DNA from: Bacteroidales bacterium | Lineage (GTDB): Bacteria > Bacteroidota > Bacteroidia > Bacteroidales > JAFGXI01 | Assembly (NCBI GenBank): GCA_016936665.1 | Contig: JAFGXI010000013.1 | Coordinates: 62,001 to 126,000, forward strand | DNA length: 64,000 nt | Direction of reading: 5' to 3' | Part shown: piece after piece, positions 46,776-53,812 of the stretch | Layout of the letters: each line of letters starts with the position of its first letter | Numbering within the stretch: the stretch's first letter is position 1 | Translations under genes and position numbers: made by a program | Notes under the pieces: generated by a model | What the model saw: only the letters and a program-made list of their open reading frames with translations | The model's database searches: none | Told to the model about the DNA's origin: nothing

Positions 46776-47413
46776 TATATCGATTTTAGAATGTCTAAAA
46801 CAATTGGTTTTAATCCTGAAAAGAAGAATTCTACAGCAATAACCATAACAATTAATCCCATTAATCGCATCATAACATTATTACCTGTTTCGCCTAAAAA
46901 TTTAATAATTCTCGTGGAACTATACAAGATTACAAAAGTTAGTAGCATTACCAAGAATATTCCCACAATGAGTACGCTTTTTTTCAATAAACTATCGGCA
47001 TCATCCATTAACACAATCGCATTAGTTAATGCCCCAGGTCCACTAATCATCGGAATAGCCAAAGGTGTGATTGAAATATCGTTAACATACGATTTTATCT
47101 CGGCATCATTCACTTTAACTTTCGTCAAACGAGCCTGTAACATATCCATTCCCATCAAGAAAAAGATTATTCCCCCAACAACCCTTAAGCTGTTAACTGA
47201 TATTCCGAAAAAATTAAAGATCATTTGTCCTGTAAAAGCAAATAAAACGATGGTAAGGAAAGCCACAAAAGTTGCTTTTCGAGCTGTTTTTACTCTATTT
47301 TGATGCGACAACTCAGAAGTCATGGTCATAAAAACAGGCATCGTCCCCAATGGATTAATCAAAGTAAAAAACGAGGTAACAACCAGTAAACCAAATGTTA
47401 AAATATCGTTCAT
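46775..47413 (-). CDS. MarC-family integral membrane protein
   Basis: A 212-residue inner-membrane protein from the ATG at 47411-47413 (MNDILTFGLLVV); an in-frame upstream start adds eight polar residues and is less likely. There are six helices, with conserved FTLINPLGTMPVFMTMT near the N-terminus (NP motif) and ITPLAIPMISGPGALTNAI in the middle, which are MarC/SNARE-associated-like signatures. Despite its name the family is not proven to be part of multiple antibiotic resistance; transport of an unknown small solute is likely. It is co-transcribed with the pentapeptide-repeat gene downstream. Confidence 0.93.
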   Translation of the reverse strand: MNDILTFGLLVVTSFFTLINPLGTMPVFMTMTSELSHQNRVKTARKATFVAFLTIVLFAFTGQMIFNFFGISVNSLRVVGGIIFFLMGMDMLQARLTKVKVNDAEIKSYVNDISITPLAIPMISGPGALTNAIVLMDDADSLLKKSVLIVGIFLVMLLTFVILYSSTRIIKFLGETGNNVMMRLMGLIVMVIAVEFFFSGLKPIVLDILKSI

Positions 47414-47513
47414 ACAGAAGAATTTATCAAACAACAATTAAATTTTTCACTGCATCAAAATAAAGCCAAAAATATAGTTTTATTGAAAATTGAATCTTTA
47501 ATTTGATTAAGGA

Positions 47514-47546
47514 AATAAAAAAAAGCACCCTAAAACCGGATGCTTT
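47514..47546 (-). terminator. Intrinsic terminator after tRNA-Val(GAC)
   Basis: AAAGCATCC pairs with GGGTGCTTT (one wobble), loop GGTTTTA, followed on the minus strand by a T-run. Confidence 0.8.
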
Positions 47547-47549
47547 AAG

Positions 47550-47624
47550 TGTTCCTTGGCGGATTCGAACCGTCGACCCCTACCCTGTCAAGGTAATGCT
47601 CTAAACCAACTGAGCTAAAGGAAC
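47550..47624 (-). tRNA. tRNA-Val (anticodon GAC)
   Basis: A cloverleaf with acceptor GTTCCTT/AAGGAAC, D-arm GCTC-AGTTGGTTTA-GAGC, and anticodon arm TTACC-TTGACAG-GGTAG (loop gives GAC, codons GUC/GUU). T-arm GACGG-TTCGAAT-CCGCC has one mismatch. No CCA is encoded. It lies 40 nt downstream of tRNA-Val(TAC). Confidence 0.96.
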
Positions 47625-47631
47625 TTTATTT

Positions 47632-47660
47632 AAAAAAAAAAGGCTCCCAATCGGAAGCCT
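47632..47660 (-). terminator. Terminator-like hairpin between the two tRNA-Val genes
   Basis: AGGCTTCC pairs with GGGAGCCT (one wobble), loop GATT, followed on the minus strand by nine T. It fills most of the 40-nt spacer, leaving no clear room for a promoter for the second tRNA. Confidence 0.8.
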
Positions 47661-47663
47661 CAG

Positions 47664-47738
47664 TGGGCGATGAGGGAGTCGAACCCCCGACCCCTTGGGT
47701 GTAAACCAAGTGCTCTGAACCAACTGAGCTAATCGCCC
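47664..47738 (-). tRNA. tRNA-Val (anticodon TAC)
   Basis: A cloverleaf with acceptor GGGCGAT/ATCGCCC and anticodon arm CTTGG-TTTACAC-CCAAG giving TAC (codons GUA/GUG/GUU). The T-arm is GGGGG-TTCGACT-CCCTC. No CCA is encoded. A -7 box TATATTTG lies upstream at 47777-47784. Confidence 0.97.
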
Positions 47739-47776
47739 TTAATTTGCTGAACTACTACCTTTCTGAAAAGGCGTTG

Positions 47777-47784
47777 CAAATATA
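47777..47784 (-). promoter_or_regulatory. Predicted -7 box (TATATTTG) for the tRNA-Val pair
   Basis: The minus strand reads TATATTTG, an exact TAnnTTTG match, 38 nt before tRNA-Val(TAC). Confidence 0.55.
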
Positions 47785-47849
47785 CATGCATTTTTTATTT
47801 CAGCAAAACTTTTTCTTGTTTTTTGTTTTATTAAAATTAATTTCTCGAT

Positions 47850-49136
47850 TCAAACCACCTCTGCCACTACAAAGGTACTGCCTCCAACAAAGACCAAATC
47901 GTTACTCTCCGCCATTTTAAGTGCTTCTTTTAAAGCGGTTTTCACATCTTCAATTACAGTTCCTTCGAGTCCCAATTTATCGGCCTCTTCCTTTAAGACG
48001 AAAGCCGACATGGCTCTTGGAATTTTAGCTTGAACAAAATAATAACTTGCATTTTTAGGTAATTTTGATAATATTTTTTTCACGGCCTTGTCGTTTACCA
48101 TTCCCCAAACCATGTGCAGTTTTTTATATGCTGTTTGGTTTATTTGCTCCAAAACCAAAGCGATTCCAGCTTCGTTATGGCCTGTATCGCAAACTACAAT
48201 TGGGTTGTATCCTAAAATTTGCCAACGGCCTTTTAAACCGGTAGCTTTTACTACATCAGATAAACCTTCTCTTATATGAATTTCTTCGATATCAAATTTA
48301 TCTTTTAAAATCCGTATAGCTTCCAAAACGCCAAGAATATTTTTATGCTGATAAATCCCTAATAAATCGAGCTGTATGGCTTCGTACACTTTGCTATCCT
48401 TGTAAAACACATCGAATTGCTGTTTCCCTTCAGCATTTTTTAAAGCAAAAGGAATTGACCAAGATTTATCGGCAAAATACACGTCGGATGATTTTGCTTT
48501 GGCTTTTGCTTCGAACACATCGTTATATTCAGGATTAGACTCTGTAACTACTGTTGGTACTTTTGCTTTAATAATACCTGCTTTCTCTTGTGCTATTTGG
48601 CCAATGGTAGAACCTAAAAACTGAGTATGATCGAGAGAAATATTGGTAATCAAACATAATTCGGGATGGATAACATTGGTCGAATCGAGCCGGCCTCCCA
48701 TACCAACTTCAATAATAGCCACATCTACAGACTGTTGCTCGAAATAATTGAAAGCCATAAAAACAGTCATTTCAAAAAAAGAAGGATTTATTCTTTTAAT
48801 AAAATCTTGGTGATTTTCGACAAATTGTATCACATCTTCTTCGGGAATCATTCGACCATCAATTTTAATTCTTTCTCTAAAATCGCTCAAATGTGGCGAT
48901 GTATACAAACCTGTTTTATAGCCCGCTGCTTGAAAAACAGAGGCTAACATGTGAGAAGAACTTCCTTTACCATTGGTTCCCGCAACATGAATCGTTCGAA
49001 ACGATCGATGTGGAAAGTTTAAATATTCGTCGAAAGCAATGCTATTATCTAAATTCGCTTTGTATGCTGCTTTTCCTTGCCTTTGATACATAGGCAAACT
49101 TGAAAACAAAAAATCAAGCGTTTCTTTATAAGTCAT
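47850..49136 (-). CDS. folC: Bifunctional folylpolyglutamate synthase / dihydrofolate synthase
   Basis: This enzyme has 428 residues from the ATG at 49134-49136 (MTYKETLDFLFSSLPMYQR). It adds glutamate to dihydropteroate and extends folate with glutamate tails. Mur-ligase-type motifs are present: P-loop VAGTNGKGSSSHM (about 48-60), SPHLSDFRERI, the EVGMGGRLDSTN metal loop (about 145-156), FKGR-like LKGRWQIL, and CDTGHNEAGI (about 320-329). The C-terminal domain carries HMVWGMVNDK. The length is normal. It is divergent from dapB, with 129 nt between the start codons. Confidence 0.96.
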   Translation of the reverse strand: MTYKETLDFLFSSLPMYQRQGKAAYKANLDNSIAFDEYLNFPHRSFRTIHVAGTNGKGSSSHMLASVFQAAGYKTGLYTSPHLSDFRERIKIDGRMIPEEDVIQFVENHQDFIKRINPSFFEMTVFMAFNYFEQQSVDVAIIEVGMGGRLDSTNVIHPELCLITNISLDHTQFLGSTIGQIAQEKAGIIKAKVPTVVTESNPEYNDVFEAKAKAKSSDVYFADKSWSIPFALKNAEGKQQFDVFYKDSKVYEAIQLDLLGIYQHKNILGVLEAIRILKDKFDIEEIHIREGLSDVVKATGLKGRWQILGYNPIVVCDTGHNEAGIALVLEQINQTAYKKLHMVWGMVNDKAVKKILSKLPKNASYYFVQAKIPRAMSAFVLKEEADKLGLEGTVIEDVKTALKEALKMAESNDLVFVGGSTFVVAEVV

Positions 49137-49265
49137 GAATAAATTATTAATAGATCGCAAAATTAACATTAATTATAGCCTAGCCTGCCTTTTAGTAGTG
49201 GCAATTTTATAATTTTACATGCTCGATTGACAATGTTAATCTCAAAAATTAAAGAAGAATATAAA

Positions 49266-49979
49266 ATGAAGATCGCTTTAATCGGATACGGGAAAATGGG
49301 TCATGAAATTGAAAAAATTGCCCGGAGCAGAGGCCACGTAATTTCTGTTATCATCGATCAAAATAATTTAACCGATTTTAATTCTGATGAATTTAAAAGC
49401 TCAGATGTTGCTATCGAATTCACCCGGCCTGAGGTTGCCATCGATAATTATTTGAAATGTTTCAAAAGTGGAATTCCAGTGGTATCCGGAACAACCGGCT
49501 GGCTCGATAAAATGACGTATATTGTAGACACTTGCAAGCAACTAGAGCAAGGTTTTTTTTACGCTTCTAATTTTTCTATTGGGGTAAATTTATTTTTTGA
49601 ACTCAATAAAAAATTGGCTCAACTTATGTCGAAACACTCTGATTATTCAGTAAGTCTTGAAGAAATACACCACACTCAAAAACTAGATGCCCCAAGCGGT
49701 ACTGCAATTAGCCTTGCAGAACAAATCATCAGTAATCATCCTAAAATTACCCGATGGGGCTTGAACGATAATAACGAATCGACTTTAAAAATTACAGCTC
49801 ATAGAATTGGGCAAGTTCCCGGCACGCATAATATTGTGTACGAATCTAAGGTTGATAAAATTGAAATTTCTCACGAAGCTAAAAACAGAGAAGGCTTTGC
49901 TACAGGCGCAGTTTTAGCAGCAGAATTCATGCAAAATAAAAAAGGTATCTATAACATGCAAGATTTATTAACTTTGTAA
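49266..49979 (+). CDS. dapB: 4-Hydroxy-tetrahydrodipicolinate reductase
   Basis: This enzyme has 237 residues from the ATG at 49266 (MKIALIGYGKMGHEIEKIA), where the Rossmann G-x-G-x-x-G motif is at the family position; the upstream in-frame ATG at 49227 adds a non-conserved stretch. It reduces the DapA product in lysine and diaminopimelate synthesis. Visible motifs are VVSGTTGWLDKM (about 75-86) and the catalytic EIHHTQKLDAPSGTA (about 134-148) with the His-His and Lys residues. VPGTHNIVYES follows. The protein is shorter than E. coli DapB (273) but usual for Bacteroidota. lepB follows after 29 nt, probably in the same unit. Confidence 0.96.
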   Translation: MKIALIGYGKMGHEIEKIARSRGHVISVIIDQNNLTDFNSDEFKSSDVAIEFTRPEVAIDNYLKCFKSGIPVVSGTTGWLDKMTYIVDTCKQLEQGFFYASNFSIGVNLFFELNKKLAQLMSKHSDYSVSLEEIHHTQKLDAPSGTAISLAEQIISNHPKITRWGLNDNNESTLKITAHRIGQVPGTHNIVYESKVDKIEISHEAKNREGFATGAVLAAEFMQNKKGIYNMQDLLTL

Positions 49980-50008
49980 ATTACAATTCAAAAACAATCC
50001 TATTCAAT

Positions 50009-51613
50009 ATGACATCAAAACAAAAGAAAGTTCCCTCACAAACAAACACTTATATCAAGTTTGGATTTTGGTCAGCATTTTTAATTTTCGTAAGCTTTAG
50101 ACTCGATAATTTCTGGTGGCTGGGTGTGATTCCTGTTTTGTTCGACATGTACATCAGCAAGAAAATACTTAATAACAAAATTTTTAAAACTGCATTTTGG
50201 ATGCTGGTTTATCTGTTATGGGTTATTTGGCTAGATAATTACATCTGGCTAATTGGTCTTCCAATTGTTTTTGATTTGTATTATACTAAAAAAGTTAATT
50301 GGACATTCTGGAAACCTCGCGATCCGGCTAAAAAAACTTTCGTAACTGAATGGGTCGATGCTATAATATTTGCAGTAGTTGCAGCTAGTATTATTCGTAT
50401 GTTTTTAATTGAAGCATTCACGATTCCTACATCATCTATGGAAAAATCGATGTTAGTTGGCGATTATTTATTTGTTAGTAAATATCATTACGGACCAAAA
50501 TTACCAAACACCCCTCTATCGTTTCCTTTTGTGCATCACACCTTGCCTCTTACAGACCATACCCCATCGTATTTAGAATGGATAAAAAGACCTTACGACC
50601 GCCTAGCCGGTTTAGAAAAAGTTAACAGAAATGACATTGTTGTTTTTAACTTTCCGGAAGGCGATACCGTTTGTGCCAATATGCAAAACGCCAGCTATTA
50701 TCAACTCCTCAGAAGATATAGTCAACAATATTGTTATGAACACCAACTCCCATACAACGAAAAATATGGAAGAATGGCTTTAGTTGATAATGAAGCTCAA
50801 GGCCCAATATTGGTAAGACCAGTAGATAAAAAAGAAAATTATGTAAAGCGATGTGTAGCTGTGCCGGGAGATACTCTATTTATTAAGCAAGGCCAGGTTT
50901 TCATTAACGGGCAAGAACAAGAACATTTCGAACAAATGCAATATAAATACTTTATAGCTATCGATGGAATGATTTTAAGTAAAAAGTTTATCGAAGCTTA
51001 TGAGATATCACTTGAAGATGCTAGTAATTCGGAATATTTCAGGCAAGATCCTTCCGCTTTAATGGTGATTAATCTAGACGAAAAGCTTAAAAACTACCCA
51101 TTAAATCAAATTTTCCAATTGCCTTTAACCCAAGAAAAAGCCAATGCAATGAAAAGCAATCCTTTTATTAAAGCGATTGTAAAAGACATTAAACCTGCAG
51201 ATTATAAAGACTTCGATATCTTCCCTCACCAAACAGATATTTACCCATGGAACCTCGATAATTTTGGACCATTATACATTCCTCAAAAAGGGGCTACAAT
51301 TTCAATTTCTTTAGAAAATATTTCTTTATACCAACGTATAATTCAAGTGTATGAAAACAATACGTTTGAAATTAAAAACGGACAAATATGGATTAATGGA
51401 GAAGTTGCCAATTCATACACTTTCAAAATGGATTATTATTGGATGATGGGCGATAACCGACATAATTCTGCAGATAGCCGTTACTGGGGATTTGTTCCTG
51501 AAGACCATATAGTTGGTAAAGCTCTAATGATATGGTTCTCCAGTGATAAGGATAAACCATTCCCATCGAATATCAGATGGAGTAGGATGCTAAAAATGAT
51601 CCATCAAAATTAA
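50009..51613 (+). CDS. lepB: Signal peptidase I with duplicated N-terminal membrane segment
   Basis: A 534-residue inner-membrane serine protease that cuts Sec signal peptides. The catalytic Ser is in IPTSSMEKSM (Ser about 143) and the general-base Lys in YVKRCVAVPGD (about 288), with the GDNRHNSADSRYWGFVP box near 480. It is longer than E. coli LepB (324). The N-terminus has two similar membrane units, RLDNFWWLGVIPVLFDMYIS and WLDNYIWLIGLPIVFDLYYT, and a large insertion lies between the Lys box and the GDN box. Large LepB proteins are common in Bacteroidota. It is followed by a terminator. Confidence 0.95.
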   Translation: MTSKQKKVPSQTNTYIKFGFWSAFLIFVSFRLDNFWWLGVIPVLFDMYISKKILNNKIFKTAFWMLVYLLWVIWLDNYIWLIGLPIVFDLYYTKKVNWTFWKPRDPAKKTFVTEWVDAIIFAVVAASIIRMFLIEAFTIPTSSMEKSMLVGDYLFVSKYHYGPKLPNTPLSFPFVHHTLPLTDHTPSYLEWIKRPYDRLAGLEKVNRNDIVVFNFPEGDTVCANMQNASYYQLLRRYSQQYCYEHQLPYNEKYGRMALVDNEAQGPILVRPVDKKENYVKRCVAVPGDTLFIKQGQVFINGQEQEHFEQMQYKYFIAIDGMILSKKFIEAYEISLEDASNSEYFRQDPSALMVINLDEKLKNYPLNQIFQLPLTQEKANAMKSNPFIKAIVKDIKPADYKDFDIFPHQTDIYPWNLDNFGPLYIPQKGATISISLENISLYQRIIQVYENNTFEIKNGQIWINGEVANSYTFKMDYYWMMGDNRHNSADSRYWGFVPEDHIVGKALMIWFSSDKDKPFPSNIRWSRMLKMIHQN

Positions 51614-51625
51614 AAATTTTGATAC

Positions 51626-51665
51626 AAGGTACAGTTTCAAAAAATTCTGTACCTTTATTTTTTTC
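51626..51665 (+). terminator. Intrinsic terminator after lepB
   Basis: AAGGTACAG pairs perfectly with CTGTACCTT (loop of about 12 nt), followed by TATTTTTTT. It lies 13 nt past the stop. Confidence 0.88.
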
Positions 51666-51762
51666 GAATTAAAATAAATATTATGAACAAAGTTTAATAG
51701 AGTTTTTTGTTAAAAGCATTTTATTTACTTCAAACTCCATTAAATTATAAAATTATGTTTTC

Positions 51763-52743
51763 ATGAAACTTGTATTAATAATTATCGGCATTTTAAGCTT
51801 TAGTCAAATTTATTCTCAAGACTACATTATTTTAAAAAGCGGCGAAGAAATCGAAAGCAAAGTATTAGAAATCAACGAATCAAACGTTAAGTACAAACGT
51901 TTTAGCAACGTAGATGGTCCCACATATACCATCGATAAAACTAATATTTTCATGATCAAATACGAATCGGGCGATAAAGACGTATTTAATTCTGCAACTA
52001 ATAACAGCACAGCGAGCAACACTACTAGCAACAATACAAACACTTCGCTATCGCCAAGCCAAGAAGGTCCATCAGAATTCGTTTTCAATAATCAAATTGG
52101 ACAAGTAGGTTGTAACAAACAACGCATCAACGCTACTAAAATTTATGGAACAAAAGCTTCGGAAGCTTTTATTCAACAAAATATTGTTTTCTACGGTTTC
52201 GACTTTACTTACAGCAAATTAACTAATAAAGGGAAACTAAACGACGGACCAATTCTAATAGAAAAATACTTTAAAGACTTCAATAATATTTTAAACAGAG
52301 AACTACTTCCTGTTTTCAACATTAGAAGATGGTTACGCAAAACAAATATGTTTTATGGAACCAATATTTTTGAAAACTATACAAAAATGGATGCTTCGCA
52401 ATTTGTTGTTGAAGATAATTATTGTTTTAGTTTCGAAGATTTGCAAAAAATTATTGCTTCGTACGCCCTTAACGAAACAAATGGATATGGAATGGTTGTC
52501 AATATTGAAAACTTGAACAAACACTATGAGTACGTTTCAATGTATATCACATTCTTTGATATTGCAAGCAGAGAAATTCTATACAGCGTAAAAGTTGTTG
52601 GAAAAGCAGGTGGCAGCGGCTGGGCCAATCATTATGCACAAGGAATTAATTCAGGGTTTAGAGAAGTTTTTATTGATTATGTTTATAAACAACGCTTTTC
52701 GAGTAATGGGCAAATTCACCCCAATCGATTATTGCTAGATTAA
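51763..52743 (+). CDS. Secreted protein of unknown function
   Basis: A 326-residue protein with a signal peptide (MKLVLIIIGILSFSQIYSQ). Residues 20-75 form a small beta unit (DYIILKSGEEIESKVLEINE, then IDKTNIFMIKYESG), a pattern seen in many Bacteroidota envelope proteins that begin with an Sm-like or LSM-like barrel. A Ser/Thr/Asn-rich linker (about 80-105) follows, then a domain (about 115-326) without recognised motifs, with one Cys pair (GQVGCNK and DNYCFSF). It is a single-gene unit with a terminator on each side. I do not recognise the family. Confidence 0.75.
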   Translation: MKLVLIIIGILSFSQIYSQDYIILKSGEEIESKVLEINESNVKYKRFSNVDGPTYTIDKTNIFMIKYESGDKDVFNSATNNSTASNTTSNNTNTSLSPSQEGPSEFVFNNQIGQVGCNKQRINATKIYGTKASEAFIQQNIVFYGFDFTYSKLTNKGKLNDGPILIEKYFKDFNNILNRELLPVFNIRRWLRKTNMFYGTNIFENYTKMDASQFVVEDNYCFSFEDLQKIIASYALNETNGYGMVVNIENLNKHYEYVSMYITFFDIASREILYSVKVVGKAGGSGWANHYAQGINSGFREVFIDYVYKQRFSSNGQIHPNRLLLD

Positions 52744-52764
52744 TTGAAAACAAGAATATTTTTT

Positions 52765-52794
52765 AAAGCAGTCTTTTTCAAGACTGCTTTTTTT
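52765..52794 (+). terminator. Intrinsic terminator
   Basis: AAAGCAGTCTT pairs perfectly with AAGACTGCTTT (loop TTTC), followed by TTTT. It lies 22 nt past the stop of 51763-52743 and isolates the cyd operon head. Confidence 0.92.
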
Positions 52795-52830
52795 ATGCTT
52801 CAAAAACATGAGTTAAAACGCAACTTTTTA

Positions 52831-52865
52831 AGCATATGTTCAATATATTTAGAATAAATTCTAAA
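52831..52865 (+). promoter_or_regulatory. Promoter/operator region 1 of the cyd operon
   Basis: The perfect inverted repeat TTTAGAAT-AA-ATTCTAAA (52848-52865) overlaps the end of a -7 box TATATTTA (52844-52851), 4 nt before the ATG at 52870. AGCATATGTTC (52831-52841) just upstream resembles AACATAAGTTC of operator region 2. Both fit a repressor or activator site at the promoter; the regulator is likely the DUF134 protein but this is inference. Confidence 0.55.
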
Positions 52866-52869
52866 AATC

Positions 52870-53103
52870 ATGTCTGAACATCATCACGATCACGATCACC
52901 AACACGAGGGCGAAGGTAAAAGGCTAGGAAAAGGTAGCGGACACGGCAGAAACAAAGGCGGGGGCTTTGGCTCTGGAGGACTTTGCGTTTGCACCAAATG
53001 TGGACACCAGCAAGCCCATCAAACCGGAATAAAATGCACAACTATCAAATGTCCTGATTGCGGACATACGCTAATTCGACAAGAACTTTTGAAAAAAAAG
53101 TAG
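52870..53103 (+). CDS. Small His-rich zinc-ribbon protein
   Basis: A 77-residue protein. The first 15 residues are a metal-binding run (EHHHDHDHQHEGEG), followed by a Gly/Lys-rich linker, and residues 37-68 are a zinc ribbon of two Cys pairs: CTKCGH and CPDCGH. In between lies QTGIKCTTIKC, adding two more Cys. It may store, sense or deliver zinc, nickel or copper. It is 64 nt ahead of the DUF134 gene, which itself carries a zinc ribbon, and both promoters share operator-like repeats, so the two probably act together. No assigned function. Confidence 0.8.
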   Translation: MSEHHHDHDHQHEGEGKRLGKGSGHGRNKGGGFGSGGLCVCTKCGHQQAHQTGIKCTTIKCPDCGHTLIRQELLKKK

Positions 53104-53121
53104 AAAAAAGTTTTTCTTTTT

Positions 53122-53160
53122 GAACATAAGTTCATTACTTTGTATTTAGGTAACTAAATA
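53122..53160 (+). promoter_or_regulatory. Promoter/operator region 2 in front of the DUF134 gene
   Basis: GAAC-ATAA-GTTC (53122-53133), then -7 box TTACTTTG (53135-53142), then the perfect inverted repeat TATTTAG-GTAA-CTAAATA (53143-53160), 7 nt before the ATG. The repeat would cover the transcription start, as expected for a repressor site. TTTAG/CTAAA half-sites are shared with region 1. Confidence 0.6.
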
Positions 53161-53167
53161 CTTATTT

Positions 53168-53602
53168 ATGGCAAGATCCAAAAATAACAGAATCGTTCAC
53201 GAGCCTCCTATGTTTACAGATTTCAAACCTAGGGGTTTTAAGAAGAATGATTTACCCCAAATTGAACTTAGTATTGATGAATTTGAAGCCGTTCGATTAG
53301 CCGATTTTAAAAGCCAATCTCACGAAGAAGCTGCCCAAATGATGAACATCTCTAGACCAACATTTTCTAGATTGATAGAAACAGCTAGGCATAAAATTGC
53401 TGACTTTATCATCAATGGCAAATACTTGGAGATAAAGGGTGGTGCAATTCATTTTAAAAATAATCTTTTCAGATGCCAATCTTGCGAGCAAACCTTTTCT
53501 GTAGAGATTGAGAAGATCATCAGCAGATGTCCGCATTGCGAATCGAATAGCATTGTAAATATTGCGGGCAGTATGGGTCATGGTAAATGTTGTACTGTAT
53601 GA
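53168..53602 (+). CDS. DUF134 helix-turn-helix regulator with C-terminal zinc ribbon
   Basis: A 144-residue protein. The N-terminal DUF134 domain (about 1-95) has the family phrase PQIELSIDEFEAVRLADFKS and a sigma-like HTH in EEAAQMMNISRPTFSRLIET. The C-terminal part has CQSCEQTF...CPHCES, a zinc ribbon, then a GHGKCC tail. DUF134 proteins resemble DNA-binding regulators and are often next to metal or redox genes. Its position at the head of the cytochrome bd operon, with repeats over its own start site, suggests it controls the operon. The stop overlaps the DUF4492 ATG as ATGA. Confidence 0.88.
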   Translation: MARSKNNRIVHEPPMFTDFKPRGFKKNDLPQIELSIDEFEAVRLADFKSQSHEEAAQMMNISRPTFSRLIETARHKIADFIINGKYLEIKGGAIHFKNNLFRCQSCEQTFSVEIEKIISRCPHCESNSIVNIAGSMGHGKCCTV

Positions 53603-53811
53603 AAACTTTAGTCAATATATTTCAGTTTTATAAAGAAGGGTTCCAAAGCATGACTATAGGCAAAAAACTATGGTTAATTATAGGCATAAAACTGATAGTA
53701 ATGTTCGCCATATTAAAACTTTTCTTCTTTAGAAATTTTTTATCGGAACATTTCAACACAAGTGAACAAAAAAGCGAATACGTAATAGATCAACTCACAA
53801 AAGTCAAATAA
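53599..53811 (+). CDS. DUF4492 small membrane protein
   Basis: This protein has 70 residues from the ATG at 53599 (MKTLVNIFQFYKEGFQSMTI). The upstream in-frame start at 53587 lies inside the DUF134 gene and is less likely. One membrane helix spans about 22-42 (LWLIIGIKLIVMFAILKLFF), followed by a polar C-terminal part. DUF4492 occurs directly before cydA in many Bacteroidota and is probably an assembly factor or accessory subunit of cytochrome bd. Here it starts in ATGA overlap with DUF134 and ends 1 nt before cydA. Confidence 0.9.
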   Translation: MKTLVNIFQFYKEGFQSMTIGKKLWLIIGIKLIVMFAILKLFFFRNFLSEHFNTSEQKSEYVIDQLTKVK

Positions 53812-53812
53812 T

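Noticed and set aside
46791..47303. A 170-residue plus-strand frame opposite marC
   Set aside because: It mirrors the hydrophobic composition of marC with no start context or motifs.
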